Positions 44,642 through 53,787 of a stretch of DNA of 64,000 bases are shown here, one piece after another. The stretch comes from a bacterium. Its GTDB lineage: Bacteria > Sysuimicrobiota > Sysuimicrobiia > Sysuimicrobiales > Segetimicrobiaceae. Location of the stretch: positions 22,874 to 86,873 of the forward strand of contig DATGJN010000026.1 in assembly GCA_035295165.1 (NCBI GenBank), given 5' to 3'. The position numbers were made by a program, and so were the translations under genes. The notes beneath the pieces are model-generated. The model ran no database searches. It was not told where the DNA came from and worked only from the letters and a program-made list of their open reading frames with translations. The stretch's first letter is position 1. Each line of letters starts with the position of its first letter.

Positions 44642-45637
44642 ATGCTGGTACGCCGATTGGGACGCAACGGGCCGGAGGTGTCCGCGATCGGGTTGGGGTG
44701 CATGGCGATGTCCGGCGCCTACGGACCGGCGGACGACGCCGAGAGCGTCGCCACGATCCGGGACGCGCTCGACACCGGGGTCACCCTCCTGGACACCGGG
44801 GATTTCTACGGCATGGGGCACAACGAGATGCTGCTGCGCGAGGCGCTCGTCGGCGGAAGGCGCGCGCGGGTTTTCCTCGGCGTGAAGTTCGGCGCGCAGT
44901 GGGGACCCGACCGATCGTACCTCGGATTCGACGGCCGCCCCTCTTCCGTCAAGAACTTCCTCTCGTACACACTCCGCAGGCTCGGGACCGACTACGTCGA
45001 TCTGTATCAGCCGGCGCGCGTCGACCGCGCCGTGCCGATCGAGGACACGGTTGGCGCGATCGCCGACCTGATCCGGGCCGGCTACGTGCGCCACCTCGGT
45101 CTGTCGGAAGCGTCGGCCGAAACGATACGCCGAGCGCACGCCGTCCATCCGATCGCCGCGCTCCAGATTGAGTACTCGCTTCTGAGCCGCGGCGTCGAAC
45201 GGCAGATCCGCCCCACGCTGCGCACGCTCGGGATCGCGCTCGTCGCCTACGGCGTGTTGTCGCGCGGACTCCTCGGTGGACGGGCCGCCGCGGGACCGCG
45301 GCCGGCGGGGGATGGTCGGGGACACTACCCGCGCTTCCAGGGCGCCAACTTCGAGCACAATCTCACGCTGGTGAACGCGCTCCGCGAGGTCGCGACGGCG
45401 AAAGGGATCACCGTCGCGCAACTCGCGCTGGCCTGGGTGCTGGGGCGCGGAGGGGACGTGATTCCGCTGGTCGGCGCCCGCACCCGCGGCCAGTTGGCCG
45501 ACGCGCTGGGAGCCCTGGATGTCGATCTGACGACCGGCGACCTGGCCCGCATCGAGCGGGCCGTCCCGGCTGATTCCGCTGCGGGCGGGCGTTACGCGCC
45601 CGCGCAGATGGCGGCGCTCGACAGCGAACGCACGTGA
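44642..45637 (+). CDS. aldo/keto reductase, subfamily with His-to-Ala substitution
   Basis: NADPH-dependent reductase, 331 aa. LLDTGDFYGMGHNEMLL carries Asp and Tyr, and FLGVKFG the Lys. The usual catalytic His position reads YQPARVDRAVPIEDTVG, with Ala, a substitution shared by a large subfamily of yeast- and plant-type aldo/keto reductases. AGGAGG lies nine bases before the ATG. The next gene is a broken formamidase-like ORF on the same strand. Confidence 0.9.
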   Translation: MLVRRLGRNGPEVSAIGLGCMAMSGAYGPADDAESVATIRDALDTGVTLLDTGDFYGMGHNEMLLREALVGGRRARVFLGVKFGAQWGPDRSYLGFDGRPSSVKNFLSYTLRRLGTDYVDLYQPARVDRAVPIEDTVGAIADLIRAGYVRHLGLSEASAETIRRAHAVHPIAALQIEYSLLSRGVERQIRPTLRTLGIALVAYGVLSRGLLGGRAAAGPRPAGDGRGHYPRFQGANFEHNLTLVNALREVATAKGITVAQLALAWVLGRGGDVIPLVGARTRGQLADALGALDVDLTTGDLARIERAVPADSAAGGRYAPAQMAALDSERT

Positions 45638-45738
45638 GCGGGGTGTGAGGCATCGAACGTCGTGCGTGATCCTGGGCTCCCGGTGACGGCGGTTATCGGG
45701 CGCGCCGCGATCCGAAGCCGGCGCAGGTGGAGGCGTGT

Positions 45739-47438
45739 ATGTTCGTGGGCTACGTGAGCGACGAGAACTACGTCGCGGTCGTTGACGCGGCGCTGGAGTT
45801 CCGGCAGAACGGGCGGACGGTTGCAATCGCGCAGTCGACGGCGAGCGGCCGCGTGTTTGCCGACGTTGTGCCCGGTGAGTATCAGGTGATTCTCGCGCGG
45901 CCGGGGTTCGGCGCGAAGCGCGTGATCGCGTGGATCGCCGACGGCGCGCCGGTCTCGTTCCGGTTGCTCTCCGACGGACTGCTGGGCTACGCGTGGCCGA
46001 AGTGGGTCCGCGCCGGGGAGCGGTCGGAGTTCCGCGTGCACTCCGTCGGACCGTACCGGTTGAGCCTGTGGCGGTACGGTAAGACGAAGGAGTTCGTGCG
46101 CCTCTTGGGATGGTTCGACGAACACGGACCGCGGGCCGTGATGCAGATCACGCCCGACGGCGACTACACGCAGACCGGGGTGCGGTGGAACTCGGTCGGG
46201 TACGGCAGTTCCCACCACGGGCAGCGCATCGAGGCTCCCGCGGCGTCGGGCCTGTACTATTTCCACGCGAAGGCGGCGTCTGGCGCCTTCTTTTCGTTTC
46301 CCTGGGTCGTCGCCCCCGCCGCGCCTCGCGCGCAGGTCGCGGTGCTGGCGTGCAGCATCACCTGGAACGCGTACAATAACTTCGGGGGCCGCAGCAACTA
46401 CATCAACCCGAGCGGGCTGCCGTCGGAGCCGACCGTCAACGCCCGTCAGGAGTTGTCCCGGTACCAGCTCGCCGATTCGCTCAAGGTGTGGAGCCCACGG
46501 GACGAGGCCTATCTGCCGCTGTCGTTCGACCGGCCCGAGATCGGCAACCACGTGCCCGAGGACGAGGTGGTCACGCACCCGATCGAAGGGCGCATCGCAT
46601 CGGCGCAGGCGCCGGGCGAATGGCGCCTGCTCGCGTGGCTGGAGCGGGAGGGGGTCCCGTACGACTACTATGCGGAGCCGCAGCTACACACGGGCGCGCT
46701 CGACCTGGACCGGTACCGCGTGTTAATCCTTCCGATTCACCCGGAGTACTGGTCGCGTCTCATGTACGAACGCGTGAAGGAGTGGGTCCACACTCGGGGC
46801 GGACGGCTGATGTACCTCGGCGGGAACGGCCTCAATTGCGAGGTGGAGTTTCTGGACGAGTACAGCGTGCGCTGTAAGACCCACCTCGACAGCGAGGCGG
46901 GCTCGCTTGGGATGCAGGACCCCGACCGTCCGGGCGCCTACCTCGAGAGCCGATTTCACCGGACCGTGGAGTCCGAGGCGAACCTGCTCGGCGTCGTGTG
47001 CAGCGAGACCGGCATCATGACGGCCGCACCGTACCGTACCGTACCGTCAACGCGTCGCACTGGGCGTTTGCAGGCACAGGGCTGCGCGACGGCGATCTGT
47101 TCGGCGAGGCCAGCCTGCACGAGCGCGTGCACGGGGGCGCGTCGGGGCACGAGACCGATAAGATGAGCCGGTTCTCGCCGCCGGGCACGAGACTCCTGGC
47201 GAAAGGGGTCAATCCCGACGACGGAGGCTCCGAAATGGCGTACTACGAAGCCCCAAGCGGCGGCGCGGTCTTCTCCGTTGGCTCCATCACGTACTGCGCG
47301 TCGTTGCTCGTGGACCCGGCCGTCTCGACGATTACCCGCAACGTGCTCAGCCGGTTCGTGGAGGACCCCCGGCGCGGGACGCCAGGCTCGCCCGTCGCCC
47401 GTGTCCCCCGGCGAGGGCGTCGCAAGACGCTCGGCTAG
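45739..47438 (+). pseudogene. N,N-dimethylformamidase beta-subunit-like protein, frameshifted by a 5-bp repeat
   Basis: The first frame reads from ATG 45739 (GGAGG five bases upstream) to about 47047 and resembles dimethylformamidase large subunits: TQTGVRWNSVGYGSSHHGQR, WNAYNNFGGRSNYIN, LGGNGLNCEVEF. It then enters junk and stops at 47166. The family sequence resumes in another frame (NASHWAFAGTGLRDGD, GVNPDDGGSEMAYYEAP) to a TAG at 47436-47438. The switch is exactly at four tandem ACCGT units; removing one unit joins APYRTVNASHW in frame, giving about 564 aa. Either an inactivated gene, an assembly error or a slippage-controlled gene. The family hydrolyses small N-alkyl amides. Confidence 0.85.
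47028..47047 (+). repeat. (ACCGT)4 pentanucleotide tandem repeat
   Basis: Four exact head-to-tail copies of ACCGT inside the dimethylformamidase-like coding region. Three copies would restore the open frame; the unit length of five means each gain or loss shifts the frame. Confidence 0.95.
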
Positions 47439-47539
47439 CGCCGATCCCGCCGGCTTGCGGATTTCGCCAGGGTCACGATCCATCCGCACACGATCGCGGC
47501 GATCGCAAACCCAACGATCGTGATCTTGAGAGCGATCAC
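47435..47539 (-). CDS. small single-span membrane peptide, 34 aa (possible)
   Basis: The frame GTG 47539 to TAG 47435 encodes a hydrophobic segment (ITIVGFAIAAIVCGWIVTLA) followed by a basic tail (KSASRRDRR), the layout of a small membrane protein with its C-terminus in the cytoplasm. An in-frame stop lies four codons upstream of the GTG, so it cannot be longer; a GAGG lies about ten bases before. The rest of 47540-47802 shows no gene. Confidence 0.35.
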   Translation of the reverse strand: MIALKITIVGFAIAAIVCGWIVTLAKSASRRDRR

Positions 47540-47802
47540 CGTGCGGAAACCTCAGAGAAGAGACGATGCCGACTGAACGGCAACCCGCCGAGAAGGTCCC
47601 TGCGGAGAGCACACTCCAGCTGACGGCCCGCCGATACCCGGCCAGGTGAATTGCCAGCACGTCCGTTCGGGATCGGCGAGTGGATCAAACCGATAAGACG
47701 CAAGACGGTGCACACGACCGACGTAGCAATCTCGATTGCACGACGTCCCATGGTCATGCTGCATCCGCTCCGATCTGTACGGCATCCTCTTTGTTGGGCG
47801 CC

Positions 47803-48207
47803 TCAGCCGAAGACTCGTGGAACCGCAATCGCGCACACGAGAAGCATCAGGCTGATGCCTGCGCCGATGGCATCTTCCGGGGCCAGAAATTGGATCTGTC
47901 CGTCCCAGACAATCGCAAAACCCACGCTGCCGGTCGCTGCGCCAACGATGGCCAGCGGACGCCACCATCCCGGAGCCGAAGGGGCGAATCCACTGGCAAC
48001 TGCACAGGCGAGCGTTGCGATTCCCGCCATGACGTGGAGCGCCACCACGAGTACGTTGAGTCTGTCGCCCGTAAGGGTGTTCCCCAACTGCCAAGAGCTC
48101 CCTCTCCATTCCTTGAGCGTGCCGGGCACGAAGAGCCCGAATGGGACGTTTGTGAATCCAAGACAACCGACGACGAACGCGATCAGATACCGCAACCAAG
48201 GTGTCAT
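47803..48207 (-). CDS. hypothetical four-span membrane protein
   Basis: Unrecognised membrane protein, 134 aa. Hydrophobic segments lie at about residues 6-28 (LIAFVVGCLGFTNVPFGLF), 52-73, 83-102 and 112-132. The second follows a polar loop SWQLGNTLTGDRLN. The ATG at 48207 gives a complete family-like start. Base use here is less GC-rich than in neighbouring operons. Confidence 0.65.
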   Translation of the reverse strand: MTPWLRYLIAFVVGCLGFTNVPFGLFVPGTLKEWRGSSWQLGNTLTGDRLNVLVVALHVMAGIATLACAVASGFAPSAPGWWRPLAIVGAATGSVGFAIVWDGQIQFLAPEDAIGAGISLMLLVCAIAVPRVFG

Positions 48208-48469
48208 CCAATTCTCTTCGGCCTTGCGAGGGTGGTGCGCCGCGCCGTTTCGCCCTCATCTTCCGTGATCGTACGGGACGGCACGCGACACAACGCGCCG
48301 CACGGACGTACGCGCCGCCCCGGCCCGTGTGGTCCGCACCCGATCGCCGAGGTCGCCTCTCCGGCAGCCGCGAACGACACACCCGGCGCGGCGAGGACAG
48401 TGGACCCGTCACAGATCTGGAGCGTGCCCGCGATCAACGCTCCGACTGCCGGAGAATCAGCATTCGCGC

Positions 48470-49351
48470 TCAGCGTTGGAGGGCGTACCGCAGGCCGGTG
48501 GAGAGTTCTCTTAGCGATCGCCGCGGAACACGGCCTCCCCGGATAGCCTCGACGCAGTCGTTTCTGATGTTTCGTAGCCACGCCCTGGTGTATACTGATC
48601 TGGAGGCGCTTCGCAGGATGTATTTTGCATAGTAGGCTCCTCGGCCTGTGTCGTAGATTCGCATGAGCGCCTGCGCTTCGTGCTCGGTTCGCCTGCCATG
48701 ATGATGAAAGACCACCGGTCTGGGATCGTAGACGCCGGCCACTCCGGACCAGAGAACAGCGGCCGCTGCGTCGATATCCTCACAGGGAAACGGCGTCCCA
48801 GCGCCTAGGTGTTCGTCAAATCCCCCGATCTGCGCAAGGGCCGTTCTCCGGAATGCGAGGTTCGCGCCTTGCACGACGCCGGTCGCAATGAATGTCCGCG
48901 GTCGAAACTCACGTCGATCTGGAGATTCCTGGATGGTGATTCTGTAGTCCGAGGCGTCGAACAGCAAAATGCGACCGCCCACAAAACCGAGGTGTGGGTC
49001 ATCCTCGAAGACTTGAATGACCGCATCCACGTAGTCTCTGGACACGTAGCAATCGTCGTCCGTGAAGGCGACGATGTCTCCACGGGCAATACGCCAGCCC
49101 GTGTTCCTGGCCGCAGCTAGCGCGCGTCTTGGCTCACACACCGTGGTCACCTGGGCGCGATTCAATCGCGTGTGGTCGATGGAAGCTAAGTATTTACTCG
49201 TCCCGTCGGTTGACCCGTTATCAACGATTACGAGTTCCCAATCACGCGCCGTAGTCACCGAGCGCAACGCCTCCACACAGCGGTGCAGTTTGCTGAGCCT
49301 GTTGCGCGTGCAGACGACCACAGACAATATCGGGCAGGGGGCCCCACTCAT
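48470..49351 (-). CDS. glycosyltransferase family 2
   Basis: GT-A fold glycosyltransferase, 293 aa, cytoplasmic face of the membrane. LSVVVCTRNRLSKLHRCVEAL and WELVIVDNGSTDGTSKYL bind the nucleotide, FTDDDC is the DxD-type metal motif, and IGGFDEHLGAGTPFPCEDIDAAA is the acceptor/catalytic segment. ATG 49351 has GGAG six bases upstream; ATG 49363 is too close to its own ribosome site. No other polysaccharide genes surround it, and third-position GC looks lower than in flanking genes, suggesting recent arrival. Confidence 0.88.
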   Translation of the reverse strand: MSGAPCPILSVVVCTRNRLSKLHRCVEALRSVTTARDWELVIVDNGSTDGTSKYLASIDHTRLNRAQVTTVCEPRRALAAARNTGWRIARGDIVAFTDDDCYVSRDYVDAVIQVFEDDPHLGFVGGRILLFDASDYRITIQESPDRREFRPRTFIATGVVQGANLAFRRTALAQIGGFDEHLGAGTPFPCEDIDAAAAVLWSGVAGVYDPRPVVFHHHGRRTEHEAQALMRIYDTGRGAYYAKYILRSASRSVYTRAWLRNIRNDCVEAIRGGRVPRRSLRELSTGLRYALQR

Positions 49352-49446
49352 ATCGCACTCCATTCTCCTTCATCAGCCGAACCCTCTTCCCGTGCCGGTC
49401 GGAGAGCTCGGCCGTCCTCGGCGGCCGGAACTCGTCTCAGGTCGCC

Positions 49447-49470
49447 CAGATGGGATGCTCGTCCCATCTG
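49447..49470. other. perfect hairpin between minus-strand genes
   Basis: CAGATGGGA (49447-49455) pairs exactly with TCCCATCTG (49462-49470) around a six-base loop. It is the only feature found in the 49352-49718 gap. No T-run follows on either strand, so it could be an attenuator-like or rho-assisted end for the enolase-superfamily gene upstream. Confidence 0.5.
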
Positions 49471-49718
49471 ACCGGGGTGCCCCTCGTGAGGTGACCGAGC
49501 GAGGTGGTGCGGCGGTCCTGCCGCGCGCCACACCGGCGCGGCATCGGCGCGGCGAGGTCGTCAACTGGACACGCGCGTGAAGAGATGGGCCCACGCGGCC
49601 CCCAGGGGGGGTGCGCGCATCCGGTGCCGAGCGGCGAACCTACGGCGAGCGCGGATCGGTCCCTGCGCGTGCCACCAGGGACGAACCCGACGCCCGTGAT
49701 CGTGACGGCGAGCGCGGG

Positions 49719-50825
49719 CTACGCGTCCATGCGATAGAACTCGATCTTGTCCCAATCTGCCTCGACGCCGAGCCCCGGCCCCTCCGGCGGGTACGCGTAA
49801 CCGTCTTCGATCCTGAGGGGCTCGCGGATCAGATCGTCTCCTTGGTACCAGGCGCCGGCGACGTCGCTCGGGTGCCGGAGCGTGGGCACCGTGACTCCGA
49901 GATGGGCCTGCGCCGCCGTGCCGAACCCGAACTCGGGCATGCTGCCGATCGCGCACTCGATCCCTGCCAGGTCGGCCAGATGAAAGATCTTGAGGGAGGG
50001 ATACAGCCCGCCGCTTTCCACGGCGTAGACGTTGATGATGTCCGCGGCGCCCGCCTGGATCACCCGCCAGGCGTCCGCCGGCGGCCACACGCTTTCGTCG
50101 ACCATCACTGGGACCTCCGAGTGCGCGCGGATGAACGCCAAGCCCTCGAGCTGGTGGGGGGGCAGGGGTTGCTCGACCGACAGGATCCGGTGCTCGTGGA
50201 GCCGCCGGATCATCTCCAGCGCCTCCTTCGGGCTTCGCCATCCCATGTTGGCGTCAACCCGTATCTGCAACCGGTCGCCGAACGTCCGGCGGATCGCCCG
50301 GACCACCAAGACATCGGCGTCGCGGTCGATCCCGACCTTGACCTTGACCGTGCGGAACCCAGCGTCGACGAACCGCGCGGTCTGCGCGAGCATCTCGTCC
50401 GGCGGCGCCATGTGGACCGACATCGACAGGTCGATTCGATCGCGCGCCTTGCCGCCGAGCAGCGCGTACACCGGGACGCCGAGATGCTTCCCCACCGCAT
50501 CGTACATCGCCATGTCTAGCGCGGCCCGCACCGGCTGCGTATGGTACCCGAACTGGCAGAGCTGTTCGAGTCGGGCGTGGATGCGCACGATCTGCCGGGG
50601 GTCGTCGCCGACCAGCGCCGGCGCGAGCCGGTCGGTGACGTCTCGGCACAGCGCCGCCCCACCGCCGTGCCAGAGGATCGAGATCTCGCCGACGCCCTCG
50701 ACGCCGGCGTCGGTGCGCAGCCGGACGATCCCGGACTCGGCGCTGTCGAACCTCCCCAGCGCGCTCGTGGATGGATGGTTCTTCGGGACCGAGACCGGGA
50801 TCGCGTCAATCGCCGTGATGCGCAT
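49719..50825 (-). CDS. mandelate racemase/muconate lactonizing (enolase superfamily) enzyme
   Basis: Enolase-superfamily barrel, 368 aa, which abstracts a proton alpha to a carboxylate. The first acid/base motif FRTVKVKVG (KxK) and metal ligands in RVDANMGW, SVEQPL and MVDES are intact. The second-Lys strand reads INVYAVESGGL, with no Lys where muconate-lactonizing members have NIKLMK, so it is not a standard racemase. ATG 50825 is nine bases after AGGAG; GTG 50831 is possible. It is co-directional with the DmpA-type peptidase 21 bases upstream, suggesting an amino-acid derivative as substrate. Confidence 0.85.
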   Translation of the reverse strand: MRITAIDAIPVSVPKNHPSTSALGRFDSAESGIVRLRTDAGVEGVGEISILWHGGGAALCRDVTDRLAPALVGDDPRQIVRIHARLEQLCQFGYHTQPVRAALDMAMYDAVGKHLGVPVYALLGGKARDRIDLSMSVHMAPPDEMLAQTARFVDAGFRTVKVKVGIDRDADVLVVRAIRRTFGDRLQIRVDANMGWRSPKEALEMIRRLHEHRILSVEQPLPPHQLEGLAFIRAHSEVPVMVDESVWPPADAWRVIQAGAADIINVYAVESGGLYPSLKIFHLADLAGIECAIGSMPEFGFGTAAQAHLGVTVPTLRHPSDVAGAWYQGDDLIREPLRIEDGYAYPPEGPGLGVEADWDKIEFYRMDA

Positions 50826-50846
50826 CTTCACCCGCTCCTGTTCGCG

Positions 50847-52004
50847 TTACTCTCGGAGCCGCGGCCCCGCAAGGGTCTGGAGATCGAGGCCGTCGGGCCC
50901 TCCGCCGTCGGCGCCCGCGTGCCAATCACGCCAGACCGCGCGCAGCCGTGCGGCCGACAGTGCCTCCACGTGGTAGCCGTCGCGGCCGGTCATGGGACGG
51001 GCACACAACAACGCGCGGATGACGGCTTCTTCGGTGACATCGGCGGCGGCCTCGAAAAACGGGTTGATGAGATCTCCCTCATCCGCGAGATACGGAGGGT
51101 ACGCGCGCGCCGTGCTGAAGGCCAGCACGAAATCCCCGCTGTGGTGATGGTACACCGATCCCGTGCGCGCGAGTCCCGCGGCGGCCCGCCGTGCCACACG
51201 GGTGAGCTGACGGGAGGTCAAGGGCGCGTCGGTCGCGAGGACCACGATGACCGAGCCGCCCCGACCCGAATCGGCGGAGGACGGGTCGGGGCGATCCGGC
51301 TCGACGGGGTCGGCGCCGCCGGGGGCGGGCGGCTCCTCGAGCAGCGCACCCACGGGGCAGCCGTGGATCCGGAGCGACGGGCGCTGGCCGAAGTTTGCCA
51401 GCACGAGGCCGGCCACGGTCACGTCGCGGCGGAGCGCCTCGGAGCGGCCGCGGCGTGAAGCCGAACCGATCCCTCCCTTGAAGCCGTAGCAGACCATGCC
51501 GGTGCCGGCGCCGACCGCGCCTTCCGGTGCCGGGCCGTCTGTCGCGGCCTCGATCGCCATCACGGCGTGCTCGGCGCGAACGTGCCGGCCTCGCATGTCG
51601 TTCAGGCGCGCGTCGCTGCACTCGCCGACCACGACGTTGCAGGTGGGCGCGGTTCGTCCGATCTCGGGATGACGCTGCAGCAGATAGTCCGCCACGCCGT
51701 CGGCGACGCGCCACGTGCACAGCGTGCTGGTCAGCAAGACCGGCGTCTCGAGGCGCCCCATTTCCTCCACCTGCGGGATGCCCGTCGCCTTGCCGAAGCC
51801 GTTGATCACGTGCACCCCGGCGACGAACTTCCCCCGCAGGACGTCGTCTCCAGGGACGATCGCGGTTGCGCCGGTGCGCACGGGGCCGCGCCCCGGGACG
51901 AGCGGGCCGTCCCCGGAGATGAGGGTGACGTGGCCGACGCGCACGCCGGCGACGTCCGTCAGCGAGTTGTACGCTCCACGCGCGGTCAATGCGTCGACGG
52001 GCAC
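50847..52004 (-). CDS. P1/DmpA family (S58) peptidase
   Basis: N-terminal-nucleophile-type hydrolase of the DmpA family, 385 aa. NSLTDVAGVRVGHVTL, GVHVINGFGKATGIPQVEEMG, NVVVGECSD and GTGMVCYGFKGGIGSASR are family motifs. The segment near the autocleavage site reads LVLANFGQRPSLRIHG, with Gln where some characterised members have the nucleophilic Ser, so self-processing cannot be assumed. GTG 52004 lies six bases after AGGAGG; an upstream extension is spurious. DmpA enzymes release D-Ala, Gly or beta-amino acids from peptides and amides. Confidence 0.86.
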   Translation of the reverse strand: MPVDALTARGAYNSLTDVAGVRVGHVTLISGDGPLVPGRGPVRTGATAIVPGDDVLRGKFVAGVHVINGFGKATGIPQVEEMGRLETPVLLTSTLCTWRVADGVADYLLQRHPEIGRTAPTCNVVVGECSDARLNDMRGRHVRAEHAVMAIEAATDGPAPEGAVGAGTGMVCYGFKGGIGSASRRGRSEALRRDVTVAGLVLANFGQRPSLRIHGCPVGALLEEPPAPGGADPVEPDRPDPSSADSGRGGSVIVVLATDAPLTSRQLTRVARRAAAGLARTGSVYHHHSGDFVLAFSTARAYPPYLADEGDLINPFFEAAADVTEEAVIRALLCARPMTGRDGYHVEALSAARLRAVWRDWHAGADGGGPDGLDLQTLAGPRLRE

Positions 52005-52162
52005 GCTCGTCCTCCTGGGGCGGGTGCGCGCGCCGGCCCGGGATCCCCGCGCCGGTCGCACGAACGGTGGGTTCGCCGCGCGCGTGCGACGGTCCCACCG
52101 GTGGAGAGGATTCGCCGAACCTGTTCGCGTAGAGAGACCTCGGTACGCTAGGTGCGCCTCCG

Positions 52163-52567
52163 ATGTCGCGATGCGTGGTAGGGCGTCTGGCCGAGTTGCC
52201 GCCGGGCAGCCGCAAGGTGGTGGTCGTCGATGGCCGGTCGATCGGTGTGTTCAACATCCGAGGCCGGCTCTTCGCGTTGCGGAATCGCTGTCCCCATCAG
52301 GGGGCGCCGCTGTGCCTCGGCAGGATCAAGGGGACGACGCTCCCGGGGCGGCCGTACGAGCGCGTTTACGCGCGTGACGATGAGATCATCCAGTGCCCCT
52401 GGCACGGCTGGGAGTTCGAGATCGAGACGGGGCGCACCTATTTCAATCCCCATCGCATGCGGGTCAAGACCTACGACGTCACGGTGGAGCGCGTGGAACT
52501 GGAAGACGTGACCCTGGAGACGTTTCCGGTCACCACCGAAGGCGATCTGGTGATCCTGCACGCCTGA
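52163..52567 (+). CDS. Rieske [2Fe-2S] ferredoxin-like protein
   Basis: Small cytoplasmic Rieske protein, 134 aa. The cluster motif is complete: RCPHQGAPLC (Cys-x-His) and CPWHGWEFE (Cys-x2-His), about 40 residues apart, with an acidic insert (YERVYARDDEI) between. It lacks a catalytic oxygenase domain, so it acts as an electron carrier or as an oxygenase partner. The following amidohydrolase gene is 44 bases away and may be co-transcribed; such pairs occur in aromatic or heterocycle degradation. It is divergent from the DmpA gene. Confidence 0.88.
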   Translation: MSRCVVGRLAELPPGSRKVVVVDGRSIGVFNIRGRLFALRNRCPHQGAPLCLGRIKGTTLPGRPYERVYARDDEIIQCPWHGWEFEIETGRTYFNPHRMRVKTYDVTVERVELEDVTLETFPVTTEGDLVILHA

Positions 52568-52611
52568 CCGCGGGCCGGGCCCGGCCGCCGGGGGCGAAGG
52601 AGGGACGCGCA

Positions 52612-53748
52612 ATGGCAACCGCCGCACATCTGCCGATCATCGACTGTGACGTGCACAACCGGTTCAAGGACCGGAGCATGAGCGAGCTTTTGCCCTATCT
52701 GCCGCGTGTCTACCGGGAGGACGTCAAGCAGTGGGGCATCAACATGCCGGGCGGAGGCTATCTGAACGGGGGCGATCGCGGGTACCGCGCGGACTCCTGG
52801 CCGAAAGAGGGCTACGCGGGGTCCAGCATCGAGCTCGTGCGGGAGCAACTGCTCGACAAGTACGATGTGGAGTACGCGATCCTGCTCGGCCAGGAGTTGC
52901 GGCCGCTCGGCACCTTGCCGGACGCCGACTACGCGGCGGCGCTCGCACACGCTTACAACGAGTTCGTAATCGAGCACTGGCTCGCCGCGGACACGCGGCT
53001 GCGCGGCGCAATGCTGATCGCGACGCAGGACGTGCCGCAGGCCGTCAAGGAGATCGAGCGTATCGGCCCGCATCCGGGCATCGTCGAGGTGCTCGTGGCG
53101 AACGGCGCCCGGCTCCCGTACGGCAACCGGTACTACCATCCGATCTTCGAGGCGTGCGAGGCGCTCGGCCTCCCGTTCGCGCTCCACACCGGCAGCGAGG
53201 GCACCGGCATCAACGGGCAGCCGTCGGTGGCGGGCTACGGCTCCTACTATGTGGAGAACCGCCAGGTCCGGCCGCAGGGCTACATGACCCACCTCACGAG
53301 CCTGATCTTCGAGGGCGTGTTCGAGAAGTTCCCGAAGCTTCGCGTCGTGTTCATCGAAGGAGGGTACGCCTGGCTGGCGCCGTTCCTGTGGCGACTCGAC
53401 GCTGACTACCGGGGCCTTCGCGACCAGACGCCGTGGGTGCGGAAGCCGCCGAGCGAGTACGTCTGGGAGCACGTGCGGTTCACGTCGCAGCCGCTCGAGG
53501 AGCCCGATCAGCCGTCGCAGTTGCTGGAAGTGTTCAGGTGGAACCGCGCGGAACAGACGTTGATGTTCGCGTCGGACTACCCGCACTGGGACTTCGATTC
53601 CCCAGCGGATGCGTTCCCGCGGCTGGCGCCGGACCTACAGCGCCGGATCTTCCACGACACCGCCGCGGAAGTCTACGGGTTCAAGCCGCGCGGCGCGACG
53701 GCGGCGGCGCCGGAAGCCGCGGCGTCCGGCGACGGCGGGGCGGCGTAG
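52612..53748 (+). CDS. amidohydrolase (PF04909/ACMSD type)
   Basis: TIM-barrel metal hydrolase or decarboxylase, 378 aa. The N-terminal IIDCDVHNRF holds the D-x-H metal pair. ALHTGSEGTG gives the strand His, VVFIEGGYAWLAPFLWRLD the later site, and LMFASDYPHWDFDSP the terminal Asp. GAAGGAGGGA supports ATG 52612. This subfamily contains aromatic acid decarboxylases and lactone/amide hydrolases. With the upstream Rieske protein, ring degradation is plausible but unproven. Confidence 0.88.
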   Translation: MATAAHLPIIDCDVHNRFKDRSMSELLPYLPRVYREDVKQWGINMPGGGYLNGGDRGYRADSWPKEGYAGSSIELVREQLLDKYDVEYAILLGQELRPLGTLPDADYAAALAHAYNEFVIEHWLAADTRLRGAMLIATQDVPQAVKEIERIGPHPGIVEVLVANGARLPYGNRYYHPIFEACEALGLPFALHTGSEGTGINGQPSVAGYGSYYVENRQVRPQGYMTHLTSLIFEGVFEKFPKLRVVFIEGGYAWLAPFLWRLDADYRGLRDQTPWVRKPPSEYVWEHVRFTSQPLEEPDQPSQLLEVFRWNRAEQTLMFASDYPHWDFDSPADAFPRLAPDLQRRIFHDTAAEVYGFKPRGATAAAPEAAASGDGGAA

Positions 53749-53787
53749 ACAGTGGAGGATCGGGATGACGGGGAGGCGGACCACGGG

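Noticed and set aside
44642..45637. Loss of catalytic His in the aldo/keto reductase as a novelty
   Set aside because: The YQPAR-x-D form is common in a known subfamily, so the substitution is not unusual.
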